DNA of 64,000 bases from Chryseobacterium sp. MA9 (GCF_024399315.1 NZ_CP075170.1:2542001-2606000), one strand, 5' to 3'; shown: positions 52,021-62,120, counted from the first letter of the stretch. The notes: generated from the letters alone by a model not told the origin. A program made the numbers and translations.

Positions 52021-53235
52021 TTACATTTCTTCACTTCCCTTAAAGTCACCCGAAGAAAGTTTCCTTTTCCTCAAATTCCAGATCAGATACAATAAAAATA
52101 AGATAAACCAAACGCCAATGACAACACTGATGAAAATTTCCATGATGGAAGGATGAAGATAATTCGGCTTATAAAACAATCGGTCAAGGGTTGCAAATTT
52201 CTCTTTTAAGTTATTTCTTTCGTAAGTATTTTGTATCTCATTCAAAGGCTCCCGCTGACGATCCCGGTAATAAAAAACATCTTTAGTCAACTCTTTCGGA
52301 ACGATATGCGTTTCTATATTATATTTTTTTAAAAGAACATTCAGCCTCTGAAACGAATAAAGGAGTGAATCCTGGTTATATTTGTAAAGCAAATTGTACC
52401 TTTTGACTGCATTTTGATATTGCTGTTGATGTTCAGGGATTTTATGCAATGGAGAAAACAAATTTTTGTTTTCAAGAAAAATACACATCTTCTCGTCGTA
52501 TTGAGGATGTACCTCTACTCCTTTAAATATAATTTCGGTACTATCCCCTATCTCCTTTTTAGAAATAATTCTTTTTTCCAGCTCCTTAGCGTCAAGCCCA
52601 ACAAAATCAAGCACCATTTTCGTTTTATTGTTTAATTTTTCATGATTGATACTCAGCATTCTTAGCGTATCAATACTGTAATAGCTGGATTCTGTTGAAT
52701 AATAATCCTTATTGTCCGGATCGTAGTAGATCGTATCTCTCACTTCAATCACAGGATAAGGTTTGGGATATAAAATATTTTCGGGATTAAATAGTTTCTC
52801 TGAACTGTAGGAAGTATAGTTGTATAAAAAAGGCTGTAACACATTCAGTAACGTCTTGTCTTTATTAAGGTCCTTTTCAGGCAATTCAGTTCGTAGCTTT
52901 GCATTTAATCCAAAACTATAACTGATGAAAAAGGTCAGGGAGAAAAAAGATACCAACAAAAGTATAATTCCGATTTTCAAAATCTTTGAAAGTTCATCTC
53001 TTTTTTTGGAATGATTTCTAAGAAGTATAATAACAAAGAAAAACAGAAAAAGACCAGATATGAAAAAGTGAGAAATGGAAACATCATCATAAAATTTGAA
53101 TCTATAAAATTCTGTATAAATATCAATTTTTTGAACACCTTCAAACTTTACATATCCGTAAATAAAATAAGCCAGGTGTATGACTGCTAATACTGCAAAA
53201 GATTTAATCAGAAATAGTTTTAATTTTCTGTCCAT
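52021..53235 (-). CDS. hypothetical membrane protein with soluble core
   Basis: The 404-residue protein has three hydrophobic helices at the N-terminus (about 8-28, 53-72 and 85-107), a soluble region of about 250 charged and aromatic residues, and a final helix (about 365-388). The soluble region contains VEVRDTIYYD-like strands and a Tyr-rich DNKDYYSTESSYYSIDTLRM patch, but I recognise no family. It stands alone, divergent from recA. No catalytic motif is seen. Confidence 0.75.
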   Translation of the reverse strand: MDRKLKLFLIKSFAVLAVIHLAYFIYGYVKFEGVQKIDIYTEFYRFKFYDDVSISHFFISGLFLFFFVIILLRNHSKKRDELSKILKIGIILLLVSFFSLTFFISYSFGLNAKLRTELPEKDLNKDKTLLNVLQPFLYNYTSYSSEKLFNPENILYPKPYPVIEVRDTIYYDPDNKDYYSTESSYYSIDTLRMLSINHEKLNNKTKMVLDFVGLDAKELEKRIISKKEIGDSTEIIFKGVEVHPQYDEKMCIFLENKNLFSPLHKIPEHQQQYQNAVKRYNLLYKYNQDSLLYSFQRLNVLLKKYNIETHIVPKELTKDVFYYRDRQREPLNEIQNTYERNNLKEKFATLDRLFYKPNYLHPSIMEIFISVVIGVWFILFLLYLIWNLRKRKLSSGDFKGSEEM

Positions 53236-53549
53236 ATTATGATCTTTAAAAACAAGGTTTTAAGATAGGCATTTTTTTATATTGGATGGGATAAAACGAT
53301 GGTTGTATTCATCAATAAGTTATGAAGACGGGAAATCATTTATTAAATACTGGCTTCCCACGATAACTTTCTTATATTAAATTTATTTTTTCATTATTTC
53401 CTGATACCACATTCTGCATCTCATTCGTTATGAATAACATCACTCATAAAACTTTATCGTTTTTTAACTCTAAAAACAGATTCCAGATACAAATAATATT
53501 AGTTTTTGATATTTAAATTATGTATTTTTGAGAAATTATTTTAATAGCG
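53236..53549. other. divergent intergenic region upstream of recA
   Basis: This gap of 314 bases carries the recA promoter box at 53523. An imperfect palindrome occurs at 53317-53369 (AAGTTAT at 53317-53323 with ATAACTT at 53363-53369, plus GGGAA/TTCCC inside). No LexA-type box could be recognised by eye. No coding frame. Confidence 0.45.
53523..53530 (+). promoter_or_regulatory. -7 promoter box of recA
   Basis: TATTTTTG fits TAnnTTTG and lies 19 bases before the ATG at 53550. Confidence 0.55.
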
Positions 53550-54551
53550 ATGAGTAACATTGATGATAAGAAAAAAGCACTTGCTTTAGTGCTTGACAAA
53601 TTAGATAAAACATACGGAAAGGGAACAGTAATGACTTTAGGTGATCAATCTATAGACAATACAATAGAAGTAATTCCTTCCGGTTCTTTAGGATTAGATA
53701 TTGCATTAGGTATAGGCGGGTATCCAAAAGGAAGAATCATTGAAATATATGGTCCTGAATCTTCAGGTAAAACAACTTTGACTCTTCATGCTATTGCTGA
53801 GGCTCAAAAAGCAGGAGGTATTGCTGCATTCATTGATGCAGAGCACGCTTTCGACAGAACATATGCTGCGAAATTAGGAATTGATCTTGAAAACCTGATC
53901 ATTTCTCAACCAGACAACGGTGAGCAGGCTTTAGAAATTGCTGATAACCTTATCCGTTCAGGAGCTATTGATATCGTTGTAATTGACTCTGTTGCTGCTC
54001 TTACTCCAAAAGCAGAGATCGAAGGAGAAATGGGAGATTCTAAAATGGGTCTTCACGCAAGATTGATGTCTCAGGCATTAAGAAAATTAACTGCTACTAT
54101 TTCAAGAACAAAATGTACAGTAATCTTCATCAACCAGTTGAGAGAAAAGATCGGGGTAATGTTCGGAAATCCTGAAACAACTACCGGAGGTAATGCTCTG
54201 AAGTTCTACGCTTCTGTAAGAATTGATATCAGAAAAGCAAGTGCACCTATCAAACAAGGTGACGAAGCTATTGGTAGCCGTGTGAAAGTGAAGATTGTGA
54301 AAAACAAAGTAGCACCTCCTTTCAAGCAGGCAGAATTCGACATCATGTATGGAGAAGGAGTTTCTAAAGTAGGAGAAATTCTTGATACTGCAGTAGATAT
54401 GGGAATTGTGAAGAAAAGCGGTTCTTGGTTCAGCTACGAAGAGACTAAACTTGGTCAGGGACGTGATGCTGTAAAAGATGTTTTAAAAGATAATCCTGAT
54501 CTTTCCGAAGAATTGGAAAACAAGATCAAAGAGGAAATGAAAAACAAATAA
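53550..54551 (+). CDS. recA: recombinase RecA
   Basis: RecA coats single-stranded DNA and drives strand exchange in recombination repair and the SOS response. The 333-residue length is normal. It has Walker [10 protein letters not shown] (residues 68-76), Walker [11 protein letters not shown], the loop [15 protein letters not shown] and [19 protein letters not shown]. The C-terminus is acidic and short ([14 protein letters not shown]). It is monocistronic, with a promoter box upstream and a terminator after. Confidence 0.98.
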   Translation: MSNIDDKKKALALVLDKLDKTYGKGTVMTLGDQSIDNTIEVIPSGSLGLDIALGIGGYPKGRIIEIYGPESSGKTTLTLHAIAEAQKAGGIAAFIDAEHAFDRTYAAKLGIDLENLIISQPDNGEQALEIADNLIRSGAIDIVVIDSVAALTPKAEIEGEMGDSKMGLHARLMSQALRKLTATISRTKCTVIFINQLREKIGVMFGNPETTTGGNALKFYASVRIDIRKASAPIKQGDEAIGSRVKVKIVKNKVAPPFKQAEFDIMYGEGVSKVGEILDTAVDMGIVKKSGSWFSYEETKLGQGRDAVKDVLKDNPDLSEELENKIKEEMKNK

Positions 54552-54573
54552 TTTTTCAGGAAAATATAGAAAG

Positions 54574-54598
54574 GGCAGTCTTAGGATTGCCTTTTTTG
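54574..54598 (+). terminator. rho-independent terminator after recA
   Basis: The stem GGCAGTC (54574-54580) pairs with GATTGCC (54585-54591, one G-T pair). The loop is TTAG and a T-run follows. Confidence 0.75.
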
Positions 54599-54618
54599 TT
54601 TTTTAAATGCAGATATTT

Positions 54619-54720
54619 TTTAACGCAAAGGTTTTATCTGTATGCTGTAGTATTTTTAAGAGAGCAAAGCAGGAATCAACTTCACTGATTCTTTCTAAAC
54701 GAACGCATAACCACAAAGTC
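54619..54720 (-). repeat. dispersed repeat, copy A
   Basis: Read on the minus strand, the core 54661-54709 matches 62237-62283 on the plus strand at about 37 of 47 positions (shared CGTTCG...TTGATTCC...CTTTGCTC). Flanking CTTTGCGTTAAAAAA and CTTTGTG motifs are also shared. The core contains GAATCA/TGATTC hairpin arms. It lies between recA and the convergent gene at 54855. Confidence 0.6.
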
Positions 54721-54805
54721 GCAAATTTTTGTTTCCTTAAGATCCACTTTCGAATCTCTTATTCCTTTGCGTTTCAATAGTCTTTCAGGTTTTATTTATA
54801 ATAAA

Positions 54806-54835
54806 AAAGAGGTCATTCCGTGGAACAACCTCTTT
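54806..54835 (-). terminator. terminator after the 54855 gene
   Basis: The stem AAAGAGGT (54806-54813) pairs with ACCTCTTT (54828-54835), with an inner TTCC/GGAA pair and a T-run on the minus strand. Confidence 0.8.
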
Positions 54836-54854
54836 AGCTTTTATATTTTTAAAA

Positions 54855-56288
54855 TTATTCGGCAATTTTACCTTGCAGCTGAAGTGCTCCGGTAACTTTC
54901 ATTCCTTTTGTTGGAGTTTCAAATCGCATATTTTCTTTATTCACAAAAGCATCAATGGTGAAGAAATCTTCATTTTCTTCATTCGTGATCAGCTTCAGTT
55001 TCAGAATATATCCTTTAACACTTCTATCATCAAGTAATTCTGTTTCCTTAAAGTCTATGACCTGAGCAATAAAATCAAAACATGCATAATTCGGAAGATC
55101 CTGGCTTGGTGCGTAAGTTGTGAAATCTTCACTCATTTTAGTCCCGTCAGGTAAATCAGTGTTTGTATGAACATCAAGGATGAAAACAATTCCGCTGATA
55201 TTAACCTTCAGGTGAGGTTGTGTCATGTATGTATTTCTGTTTTCCGCATAATCCGTAGCAAAGAACCAAACTCCAAAAGTCTCTCTAGCCGGACCAGCTA
55301 CAATTGCCTGTAAGTTCAGCGCATTTTCCCACTCTCTGATTGATCTTGTTTCAAAATCTAAAACATAATTAGTTTTTACCTCCGGAATTATTGTACTAAG
55401 TTCATCCGTAACTATAGTTTTAAATCTTACATCTTCAAATTCTGTTTTACTTTTATCCTCACCAGCCGGATCAGTAACTGTGGACTGCATTAAAACAGTA
55501 GTAAGATATTGACCGTAATCTTTAGTCTGGAAATTTTCATGACCAAAAACTCCACTCCAGGTATTCACAAGATTATGAACATTTGATTTTCTTATGATAA
55601 TTCCTGCTTCGTTAGTGGTTTCAGGAGCAGCAATTCCTTCTGTATTCGGAAAATAATCTTTTCCATCCACTAACTGATGATTCATAATTGCATTATTTTC
55701 TTCGTGAGAAAACTCTGCAAAACCTTTATATGTAACATTCTGATTTTCGAAAACATAAGGCAGACCTGTTTTCGCCTTATCCTGACCTGCAAAATGATAC
55801 GCAAGAGAAATCCCTTTGAACTCCCCTTCCTGAATTGCCGGAGTGTGATTTCCGTTATGATCAAACTGAGAATGATACAGGATCATATAAGATTTAATCT
55901 TTCCTGCCTGAAGTTCATTCTCAAACTTTTCTTCCATTTGCCCGATCGCCTGTTGTGGAGAAAGTGCGTAAGCATCCTCTGTTACCATATAAGCAAAGCC
56001 CTCTACCTCGCCATTTTCTTTTTCAAAGGCTGAAATAGGCGTATACTCCCCTCTTAGCTGAAGCGCTATAGAATACACTATATAATCATTATAAATCCTG
56101 ATTTTTTCATATTCTTCATTTACTTTTGGTTCTTCTATCTGTTGTGAAGGGGTTTCCGGTATCGTTTCCACAACTTCTTCCGCTACTTCCTCTACTACTT
56201 TTTCCTCTGGCATTTCCATTTCCTGAACCAAAGTACTTACATTTTCCTGATTGTTATTTTTCTTCTTAAAAAAATCAAAGATTCCCAT
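54855..56288 (-). CDS. large acidic hypothetical protein
   Basis: The 477-residue protein has no signal peptide. The start MGIFDFFKKKNNNQEN is followed by a Glu/Val-rich low-complexity stretch (about 20-55), then two or three globular mixed alpha/beta regions (YNDYIVYSIALQLRGEYTPI; FGVWFFATDYAENRN; YILKLKLITNEENEDFFTID). I do not recognise a family. It is flanked by a terminator and by the convergent recA unit, so it is monocistronic. It could be a cytoplasmic structural or binding protein. Confidence 0.6.
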   Translation of the reverse strand: MGIFDFFKKKNNNQENVSTLVQEMEMPEEKVVEEVAEEVVETIPETPSQQIEEPKVNEEYEKIRIYNDYIVYSIALQLRGEYTPISAFEKENGEVEGFAYMVTEDAYALSPQQAIGQMEEKFENELQAGKIKSYMILYHSQFDHNGNHTPAIQEGEFKGISLAYHFAGQDKAKTGLPYVFENQNVTYKGFAEFSHEENNAIMNHQLVDGKDYFPNTEGIAAPETTNEAGIIIRKSNVHNLVNTWSGVFGHENFQTKDYGQYLTTVLMQSTVTDPAGEDKSKTEFEDVRFKTIVTDELSTIIPEVKTNYVLDFETRSIREWENALNLQAIVAGPARETFGVWFFATDYAENRNTYMTQPHLKVNISGIVFILDVHTNTDLPDGTKMSEDFTTYAPSQDLPNYACFDFIAQVIDFKETELLDDRSVKGYILKLKLITNEENEDFFTIDAFVNKENMRFETPTKGMKVTGALQLQGKIAE

Positions 56289-56402
56289 ACTGTTATTTAT
56301 AATTGGCGGTAAATATAATAAAAGTGCTCAACAGGCCCATCATAAAAAAATGCCATTGTGTCAGTTTATCTTTTGTGATATATTTTTCTGAGAAAAATAA
56401 AA

Positions 56403-56433
56403 AACTCGGCGGAGCCTTTGGCTCCGCCGAGTT
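56403..56433 (-). terminator. terminator of the S9 peptidase gene
   Basis: A perfect 14-base stem (AACTCGGCGGAGCC, 56403-56416, with GGCTCCGCCGAGTT, 56420-56433) has a 3-base loop. On the minus strand a T-run follows. Confidence 0.9.
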
Positions 56434-56437
56434 AATA

Positions 56438-59338
56438 TTAATTTGGCTTATCATCTGTCAGCTCAAATCCCCAATCTTTTCCTTTTTGGGTGGCAGGAAT
56501 ACCTTTCGTCATCCAGACCGGAGCTTTAGCACCTTTGAGATAATAATCAAAAAACTGCTGTTCGCGTATTTGAATATCTTTTCTGTTCTGGCGTTTTACG
56601 AGATTGTGATCGTCACCATTATAATTCAGAAGCCATACCGGTTTTCCGAGACGACGTAATGCGGTAAACATCTCAATTCCCTGATACCATGGCACTGCTC
56701 CATCTTTATCATTACTCATAATAACTACCGGCGTTTGTACTTTATCAATGGTAAAAAGCGGTGAATTTTTAATATAAAGATCCGGTGCTTCCCATAGATT
56801 TTTACCTAATCTGCTTTGTGATTTTTCATATTGAAACTGTCTGTTCATCCCTGATGTCCATCGGATTCCTCCATATGCGGAAGTCATGTTGACAACAGGA
56901 GCACCACTCCACGACGCTGCATACATATTGGTATGAGCGATAAGATAGGCTACCTGATAACCACCCCAGCTTTGTCCCTGAATTCCGATTTTAGCACCAT
57001 CTACCCAAGAATTTTGCTTTAGCTTTTCAACTCCGGAATTAATGTATTCCATTGCAGATTCTCCGGGAAAACCGTCTGTATACGAAATATCAGGTGTGAA
57101 AACCAGATATCCGTTGCTCACAAAATAAGAAATATTCAATCTTGAAGGCGTTGGAGCCGGTGCTACATAGCGGTTCAGATTATCCGAAAGTTTTTCATAG
57201 AAATAAACAATCATAGGATATTTTTTATTCGGATCGAAATCTTCCGGCTTGTATAAAACTCCTGTAGATGTATTTCCTTTTGGTGTTGTCCAGTTTACCA
57301 ATTCGTCTGTACCCCAATTATAGTTGTTTTGCTGCGGATTGGTATCACTCAGCTTTTGCTGTTCTGAGAAATCCGATGTTGCGAAAATATTAGGAGAATC
57401 GGTATATGATTCTTTTACTACAATATATTCTTCTGCATTTTTTGCTTTTTGAAGACTTCTATATCCCCACACATTTTCCATCTGAACTTTCACCGGATCA
57501 GCACCCGACTGAATAGAAGTTTTAAAAATTCCGTTTGCTTTGGATGTATTATCAAACGCTGATAAATAAATGGCAGATTTTCGGTTTAAGCTTTTAATAT
57601 CTTTATCTAAGTCGTAAGTATCAAATGTTATTTTATTCTTACGTCCAAATCCATTCGTGATATTTCTCGGTTTTTTAGAACTGTCCAGGAAAAACTCCCA
57701 AAGATCGAAACGGTCTTTGATAATCACAGATTCATCATTATTCGTCCAGGAAGCAATACCATAAGAACTTGGAAAATCCGGCATATCAAACTCTTCATCC
57801 ACAAAAGAAACAGGCAATCCGCTACTCAATGGAAGTGTTTTCTTTGTTTTCACATTATAACTGAGCCATTTCCCTTTTTCTCTGTCAAAAATCACTACGA
57901 ATTTCCCAAGCGGAGAAACAACAACCGAGCCGTTCAGATTCTGAATGATTTCCGTTCTCTCACCTGTTTTATTATCAATCAGGAAATACGTTTTCTTTGT
58001 TGCGCCTTCCCATTGCGAAGAAATACGGTTATTCAAACTTGTAATACCAAGGGCAAATTCAGCATTTCCTTCGTTTACCAATCGTAAAGTATCCAGATCC
58101 TCATCGTCAATATTTCTAAAGAAATCCGGTTTTTCTGTCTGCATTACAGCAGCATAAGATTTTTTCAAATCATTTTTCAATTCCTTTAGCTGTACCGTTT
58201 GCAGATAATCATCTTTATAATTCCAGATATCTACTACCGCATGGTCATTCGCAATCATCGCAGTATCTTTTGCGATAGGTTTTGGAGCAACACCAAAATA
58301 CAACTGCTTTCCATTTTTACTGAATAAGGGTAAACGATTTTCTGAAACTACCCAATTCTTCTTCATCTGAGCATTTTCATTGGTAATGGTTTCCTTTTTA
58401 TTTCCTTTAAAATTAAAGTAATACAACTGATACAGTTTCACCAGGTCATTTTGTGCAGAAGAAGTTCCCACATATGCCAGCTGATTCCCTTCTTCATCAA
58501 AAGACAATTGTGAAAAATCGCCTTCCATCTCTGAAATTTTAGTTACAACTCCTTTTTGCAGATCTACAACCTGTACAGTTTGAAGTGCATATTTCTTTGG
58601 CTTTGATTTGTCATTATCTTTTTTGTCGTCAGATTTTTCATCTACGGAATCCTTTTCCTCTTTTTTATCCTTTTTGGGCTTCTCTTCAGGTTTCTTAGTC
58701 ACAAAAGCAAGTTGCTTTCCATTTTTACTAAACTCATAGCGGACTACATTATCATATGTTGTACTTTTCCCGTCCAAAAGATTTCGCACGACCAACTGCA
58801 AAGGTTTTACATTTTTATCTTCATCTTTATTATCATCTCCATCTTCTTTATCAGAAGCATCATCCGAAGATTTATCTTTTGTGTTTTCCAGAAGATAAGC
58901 AACATAGGAACCAGCTTTTTCAGGGATTTTAAATGATTTTACATTAGGAATTTTCTCTGTTTTATCATTTAAAAAATCAACAATTGCAAGGCTGTCTTTT
59001 GTTAATTTATTTTTTTTAAGCTTTTTATCTTTTACCGCTTTTATATCTTTATACTGCGGACGAATTTGAAAAACAGCAAATCTGGAATCATTCGTAAAAT
59101 CTACTTTTGTTCCTCTTGCAAACTTCTTTGTCGTTTTATTTTTTACGGAATATAAAGAAAGGTTAGAATTTCCTTCCTGAGCATCTACGGAGTAAGCAAT
59201 CCATTTTCCGTCATTTGATATTTTTCTCATGCCGATATTTTGCCAACTGTCATACACAGAATGGTCTAAAGGCTTTTTCTGTCCATAGACCCAACAGGTC
59301 ATCATGAGCAGAATAAAAACTGTACATTTCAACTTCAT
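56438..59338 (-). CDS. exported S9-family serine peptidase
   Basis: The 966-residue protein has a signal peptide (MKLKCTVFILLMMTCWVYG). A long beta-propeller-like N-terminal half follows, with a Lys/Asp-rich low-complexity insert near residues 215-250, then the alpha/beta-hydrolase domain. The nucleophile motif GQSWGGY lies near residue 790, the acid in NDKDGAVPW and the His in GDDHNLVKRQNR. This is the prolyl-oligopeptidase/dipeptidyl-peptidase arrangement. It is probably periplasmic and cleaves peptides taken up by the cell. Confidence 0.93.
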   Translation of the reverse strand: MKLKCTVFILLMMTCWVYGQKKPLDHSVYDSWQNIGMRKISNDGKWIAYSVDAQEGNSNLSLYSVKNKTTKKFARGTKVDFTNDSRFAVFQIRPQYKDIKAVKDKKLKKNKLTKDSLAIVDFLNDKTEKIPNVKSFKIPEKAGSYVAYLLENTKDKSSDDASDKEDGDDNKDEDKNVKPLQLVVRNLLDGKSTTYDNVVRYEFSKNGKQLAFVTKKPEEKPKKDKKEEKDSVDEKSDDKKDNDKSKPKKYALQTVQVVDLQKGVVTKISEMEGDFSQLSFDEEGNQLAYVGTSSAQNDLVKLYQLYYFNFKGNKKETITNENAQMKKNWVVSENRLPLFSKNGKQLYFGVAPKPIAKDTAMIANDHAVVDIWNYKDDYLQTVQLKELKNDLKKSYAAVMQTEKPDFFRNIDDEDLDTLRLVNEGNAEFALGITSLNNRISSQWEGATKKTYFLIDNKTGERTEIIQNLNGSVVVSPLGKFVVIFDREKGKWLSYNVKTKKTLPLSSGLPVSFVDEEFDMPDFPSSYGIASWTNNDESVIIKDRFDLWEFFLDSSKKPRNITNGFGRKNKITFDTYDLDKDIKSLNRKSAIYLSAFDNTSKANGIFKTSIQSGADPVKVQMENVWGYRSLQKAKNAEEYIVVKESYTDSPNIFATSDFSEQQKLSDTNPQQNNYNWGTDELVNWTTPKGNTSTGVLYKPEDFDPNKKYPMIVYFYEKLSDNLNRYVAPAPTPSRLNISYFVSNGYLVFTPDISYTDGFPGESAMEYINSGVEKLKQNSWVDGAKIGIQGQSWGGYQVAYLIAHTNMYAASWSGAPVVNMTSAYGGIRWTSGMNRQFQYEKSQSRLGKNLWEAPDLYIKNSPLFTIDKVQTPVVIMSNDKDGAVPWYQGIEMFTALRRLGKPVWLLNYNGDDHNLVKRQNRKDIQIREQQFFDYYLKGAKAPVWMTKGIPATQKGKDWGFELTDDKPN

Positions 59339-59491
59339 TTTTAAAAAATTTTTAATAATTAAAAGTAAGATATTTCTTTGACAAATTCACAGGATAAAAC
59401 TGTTTCGCGTAGAAAAAATGCCATTCTGTCACTTTCTGCTGCATGGTATTTTTTTTGAGAAGTATGTTGAACAATTAAAATATAAAATATG

Positions 59492-61384
59492 ATGACTAAA
59501 GGAAATATTAATGTATCTGTGGAAAACATTTTCCCGCTTATTAAAAAATTTCTTTACAGTGACCACGAGATATTCTTAAGAGAATTGATCTCCAATGCTA
59601 CTGATGCCACTTTAAAATTAAAACATCTGACAAGCATTGGTGAGGCAAAAGTGGAATATGGAAATCCTAAACTTGAAGTTAAAATTGACAAAGACCAGAA
59701 AACTTTACGTATTATCGACCAGGGTATTGGGATGACGGGTGAAGAAGTTGAAAAATACATCAATCAGGTTGCTTTCTCAGGAGCTGAAGAGTTTTTGGAA
59801 AAATATAAAGATTCTGCGAAAGACTCTGGGATTATCGGGCACTTCGGTCTTGGATTCTACTCTGCGTTCATGGTGGCTGAAAAGGTAGAAATTCTTACAA
59901 AGTCTTATAAAGATGAGCCGGCAGTACGTTGGATCTGTGATGGAAGCCCGGAATTTACGCTTGAAGAAACTACCGACAAAACTGACAGAGGAACGGAGAT
60001 CATTCTTCATATTGCAGAAGATTCTGTGGAATTTTTAGAAGAAGGAAAAATCCGTGAACTGTTATTAAAGTATAACAAATTCATGCCAGTTCCAATTAAA
60101 TTCGGAACAAAAACACATACGCTTCCATTACCGGAAGACGCTCCTGAAGATGCTGTAGCTGAAACGGAAGAAGTAGACAATATCATCAACAATCCGGTAC
60201 CGGCATGGACGATTGCTCCAAGCGAACTGACCAACGAGGATTATATGAAATTCTACCACGAACTGTACCCAATGCAGTTTGAGGAACCATTATTCAACAT
60301 CCACCTGAATGTTGATTATCCTTTCAATCTTACCGGAGTTCTGTTCTTCCCGAAACTGAGCAACAATTTGAATATCGACAAGGATAAAATTCAGTTATAT
60401 CAAAACCAGGTATTCGTAACAGATGAAGTAAAAGGTATTGTTCCGGACTTCCTGATGCTTCTGAGAGGTGTGATAGATTCTCCGGATATTCCATTGAACG
60501 TTTCCCGTTCTTACCTTCAGGCTGATGGTGCTGTAAAAAAGATTTCATCTTACATCACAAAAAAAGTAGCCGACAAAATGGCTTCTCTGATCAACGAAAA
60601 CCGTGAAGACTATGAGAAAAAATGGAATGACATTAAGATCGTAATTGAGTACGGAATTGTTACGGAAGAAAAGTTTGCTGAAAAAGCAGACAAATTCACA
60701 TTGTATCCTACAACAGACGGAAAGTATTTCCTTTGGGATGAATTGGTTGAAAAAATCAAACCTACACAAACGGATAAAGACAATAAATTGGTTGTATTAT
60801 ATGCTACCAATGCCGATGAACAGCACAGCTACATCCAGTCTGCAAAGGATAAAGGATATGAAGTTCTGTTATTAGACTCTCCTATCACTCCACATGTTAT
60901 CCAGAAGCTGGAAACATCAAAAGAAAACATCTCTTTTGCAAGAGTAGATGCAGATCATGTGAACAATCTGATCAAAAAAGATGAGCCAGTAATTTCAAAA
61001 TTGAACGAAACTGAAAAAGAATCTTTGAAAAAGAATGTGGAAGAAGCTATTCAGGATTCTAAATTTACAGTTCAGCTTGAAGATCTTGACAGCAATGATG
61101 CTCCGTTTACCATTACGCAACCTGAATTCATGAGAAGAATGAAAGAAATGCAGGCTACAGGCGGTGGTGGTATGTTCGGAATGGGAGGTTTCCCGGAGAT
61201 GTACAATCTTGTAGTGAACTCGAACAGTGAGCTTTCCAATCAGATTTTAAAAACTGAGAATACGGAAGAGAAAGAGAATTTGATTAAATATGCTCTGGAT
61301 CTTGCCAAGCTTTCACAAAATTTACTGAAAGGAAAAGACCTGACAGATTTTATACAGAGAAGCTATAAGCAACTTGAAAAATAA
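59492..61384 (+). CDS. htpG: Hsp90-family chaperone HtpG
   Basis: HtpG is the bacterial Hsp90, an ATP-dependent chaperone for late-folding clients. The 630-residue protein has the GHKL ATP-binding N-domain (FLRELISNATDATLK, DQGIGMTGEEV and GHFGLGFYSAFMVA), the middle domain with DIPLNVSRSYLQ and the C-terminal dimerisation region. Two adjacent ATGs occur at 59489 and 59492; I use the second, but either is possible. Typical C-terminal loop residues (GGGGMFGMGGFPE) are present. A terminator at 61393 follows. Confidence 0.97.
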   Translation: MTKGNINVSVENIFPLIKKFLYSDHEIFLRELISNATDATLKLKHLTSIGEAKVEYGNPKLEVKIDKDQKTLRIIDQGIGMTGEEVEKYINQVAFSGAEEFLEKYKDSAKDSGIIGHFGLGFYSAFMVAEKVEILTKSYKDEPAVRWICDGSPEFTLEETTDKTDRGTEIILHIAEDSVEFLEEGKIRELLLKYNKFMPVPIKFGTKTHTLPLPEDAPEDAVAETEEVDNIINNPVPAWTIAPSELTNEDYMKFYHELYPMQFEEPLFNIHLNVDYPFNLTGVLFFPKLSNNLNIDKDKIQLYQNQVFVTDEVKGIVPDFLMLLRGVIDSPDIPLNVSRSYLQADGAVKKISSYITKKVADKMASLINENREDYEKKWNDIKIVIEYGIVTEEKFAEKADKFTLYPTTDGKYFLWDELVEKIKPTQTDKDNKLVVLYATNADEQHSYIQSAKDKGYEVLLLDSPITPHVIQKLETSKENISFARVDADHVNNLIKKDEPVISKLNETEKESLKKNVEEAIQDSKFTVQLEDLDSNDAPFTITQPEFMRRMKEMQATGGGGMFGMGGFPEMYNLVVNSNSELSNQILKTENTEEKENLIKYALDLAKLSQNLLKGKDLTDFIQRSYKQLEK

Positions 61385-61392
61385 TATAGAAG

Positions 61393-61424
61393 AGACTGTT
61401 TCATTTTGAAGCAGTCTTTTTTTG
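61393..61424 (+). terminator. rho-independent terminator after htpG
   Basis: The stem AGACTG (61393-61398) pairs with CAGTCT (61412-61417), with TTC/GAA pairing inside and a T-run of seven. Confidence 0.8.
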
Positions 61425-61428
61425 AGGG

Positions 61429-61500
61429 GTTGGGAAAACGCAAAGTCACCAATTTTTCTTACATCATGAGACTCTTTGCACGTCTTTGCGTTTTTCCAAC
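61429..61500. repeat. palindromic element with CGCAAAG arms
   Basis: GTTGGGAAAACGCAAAG (61429-61445) pairs with CTTTGCGTTTTTCCAAC (61484-61500) at 16 of 17 positions. The central 38 bases are loosely structured. It abuts the htpG terminator. Shared CGCAAAG words link it to the 54.6 and 62.2 kb repeats. Confidence 0.65.
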
Positions 61501-61654
61501 AATCCAAAAAAAATCGAAAATAATCAACAATTAATGCACATAGCATTCATATTATAAACCCGGTTTCTCTTTTCTCTTAATCTTCATTACGTTACCCTAC
61601 ATTTTTTCTATTTTCTATTGTATAGCTTATGCTTTTTTGCCATTTTTGTATAAA

Positions 61655-62056
61655 ATGTCGGTCATGCAAAAAGAAAAATTACGCGTCATCAGAAAGCAAA
61701 AAGGCTATACTCAACAGCAGGTAGCTGATTTTATCGCAACAGATGTATCTAATTACAGCAGAAAAGAAAGCGGTGATGTAAGGATCGTAAAAGATGAATG
61801 GGACAAACTTGCCCGTTTTCTGGATGTACCCATTGAGGACATTTATGAAGAAGAGGAAGCTACAGTAGTTATTAATAATGACCATCCTGTATTTAATGAT
61901 AGATCTTCTTCTGCGGGAATCATTACTAGCCAGAACAACTATGATAATATCCCTGGAGCTATTATTGAAAACCTTCAAGGTTATATTGCTCTACTAAAAG
62001 AGGAGAACGAAAAGCTGAAAGAAGAACTGAAAGGTCTCCCAAGAGGAAGAAAATAA
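61655..62056 (+). CDS. XRE-family transcriptional regulator
   Basis: The ATG at 61655 gives 133 residues (a second ATG follows at 61664). The N-terminal helix-turn-helix (RVIRKQKGYTQQQVADFIAT, NYSRKESGDV) is of the phage-repressor type. The middle is acidic and the last about 30 residues form a Lys/Glu coiled coil (IALLKEENEKLKEELKGL) that may dimerise it. It lies in an unlinked position between htpG and the ATL gene; targets are unknown. Confidence 0.88.
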   Translation: MSVMQKEKLRVIRKQKGYTQQQVADFIATDVSNYSRKESGDVRIVKDEWDKLARFLDVPIEDIYEEEEATVVINNDHPVFNDRSSSAGIITSQNNYDNIPGAIIENLQGYIALLKEENEKLKEELKGLPRGRK

Positions 62057-62082
62057 TACGGTTTGAAACTGTAAAAATATTG

Positions 62083-62120
62083 ATGTCACTCATATTAAGT
62101 TATGGAGTGACATTTTTTTG
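62083..62120 (+). terminator. rho-independent terminator after the XRE gene
   Basis: The stem ATGTCACTC (62083-62091) pairs with GAGTGACAT (62105-62113), followed by a T-run. Confidence 0.85.
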
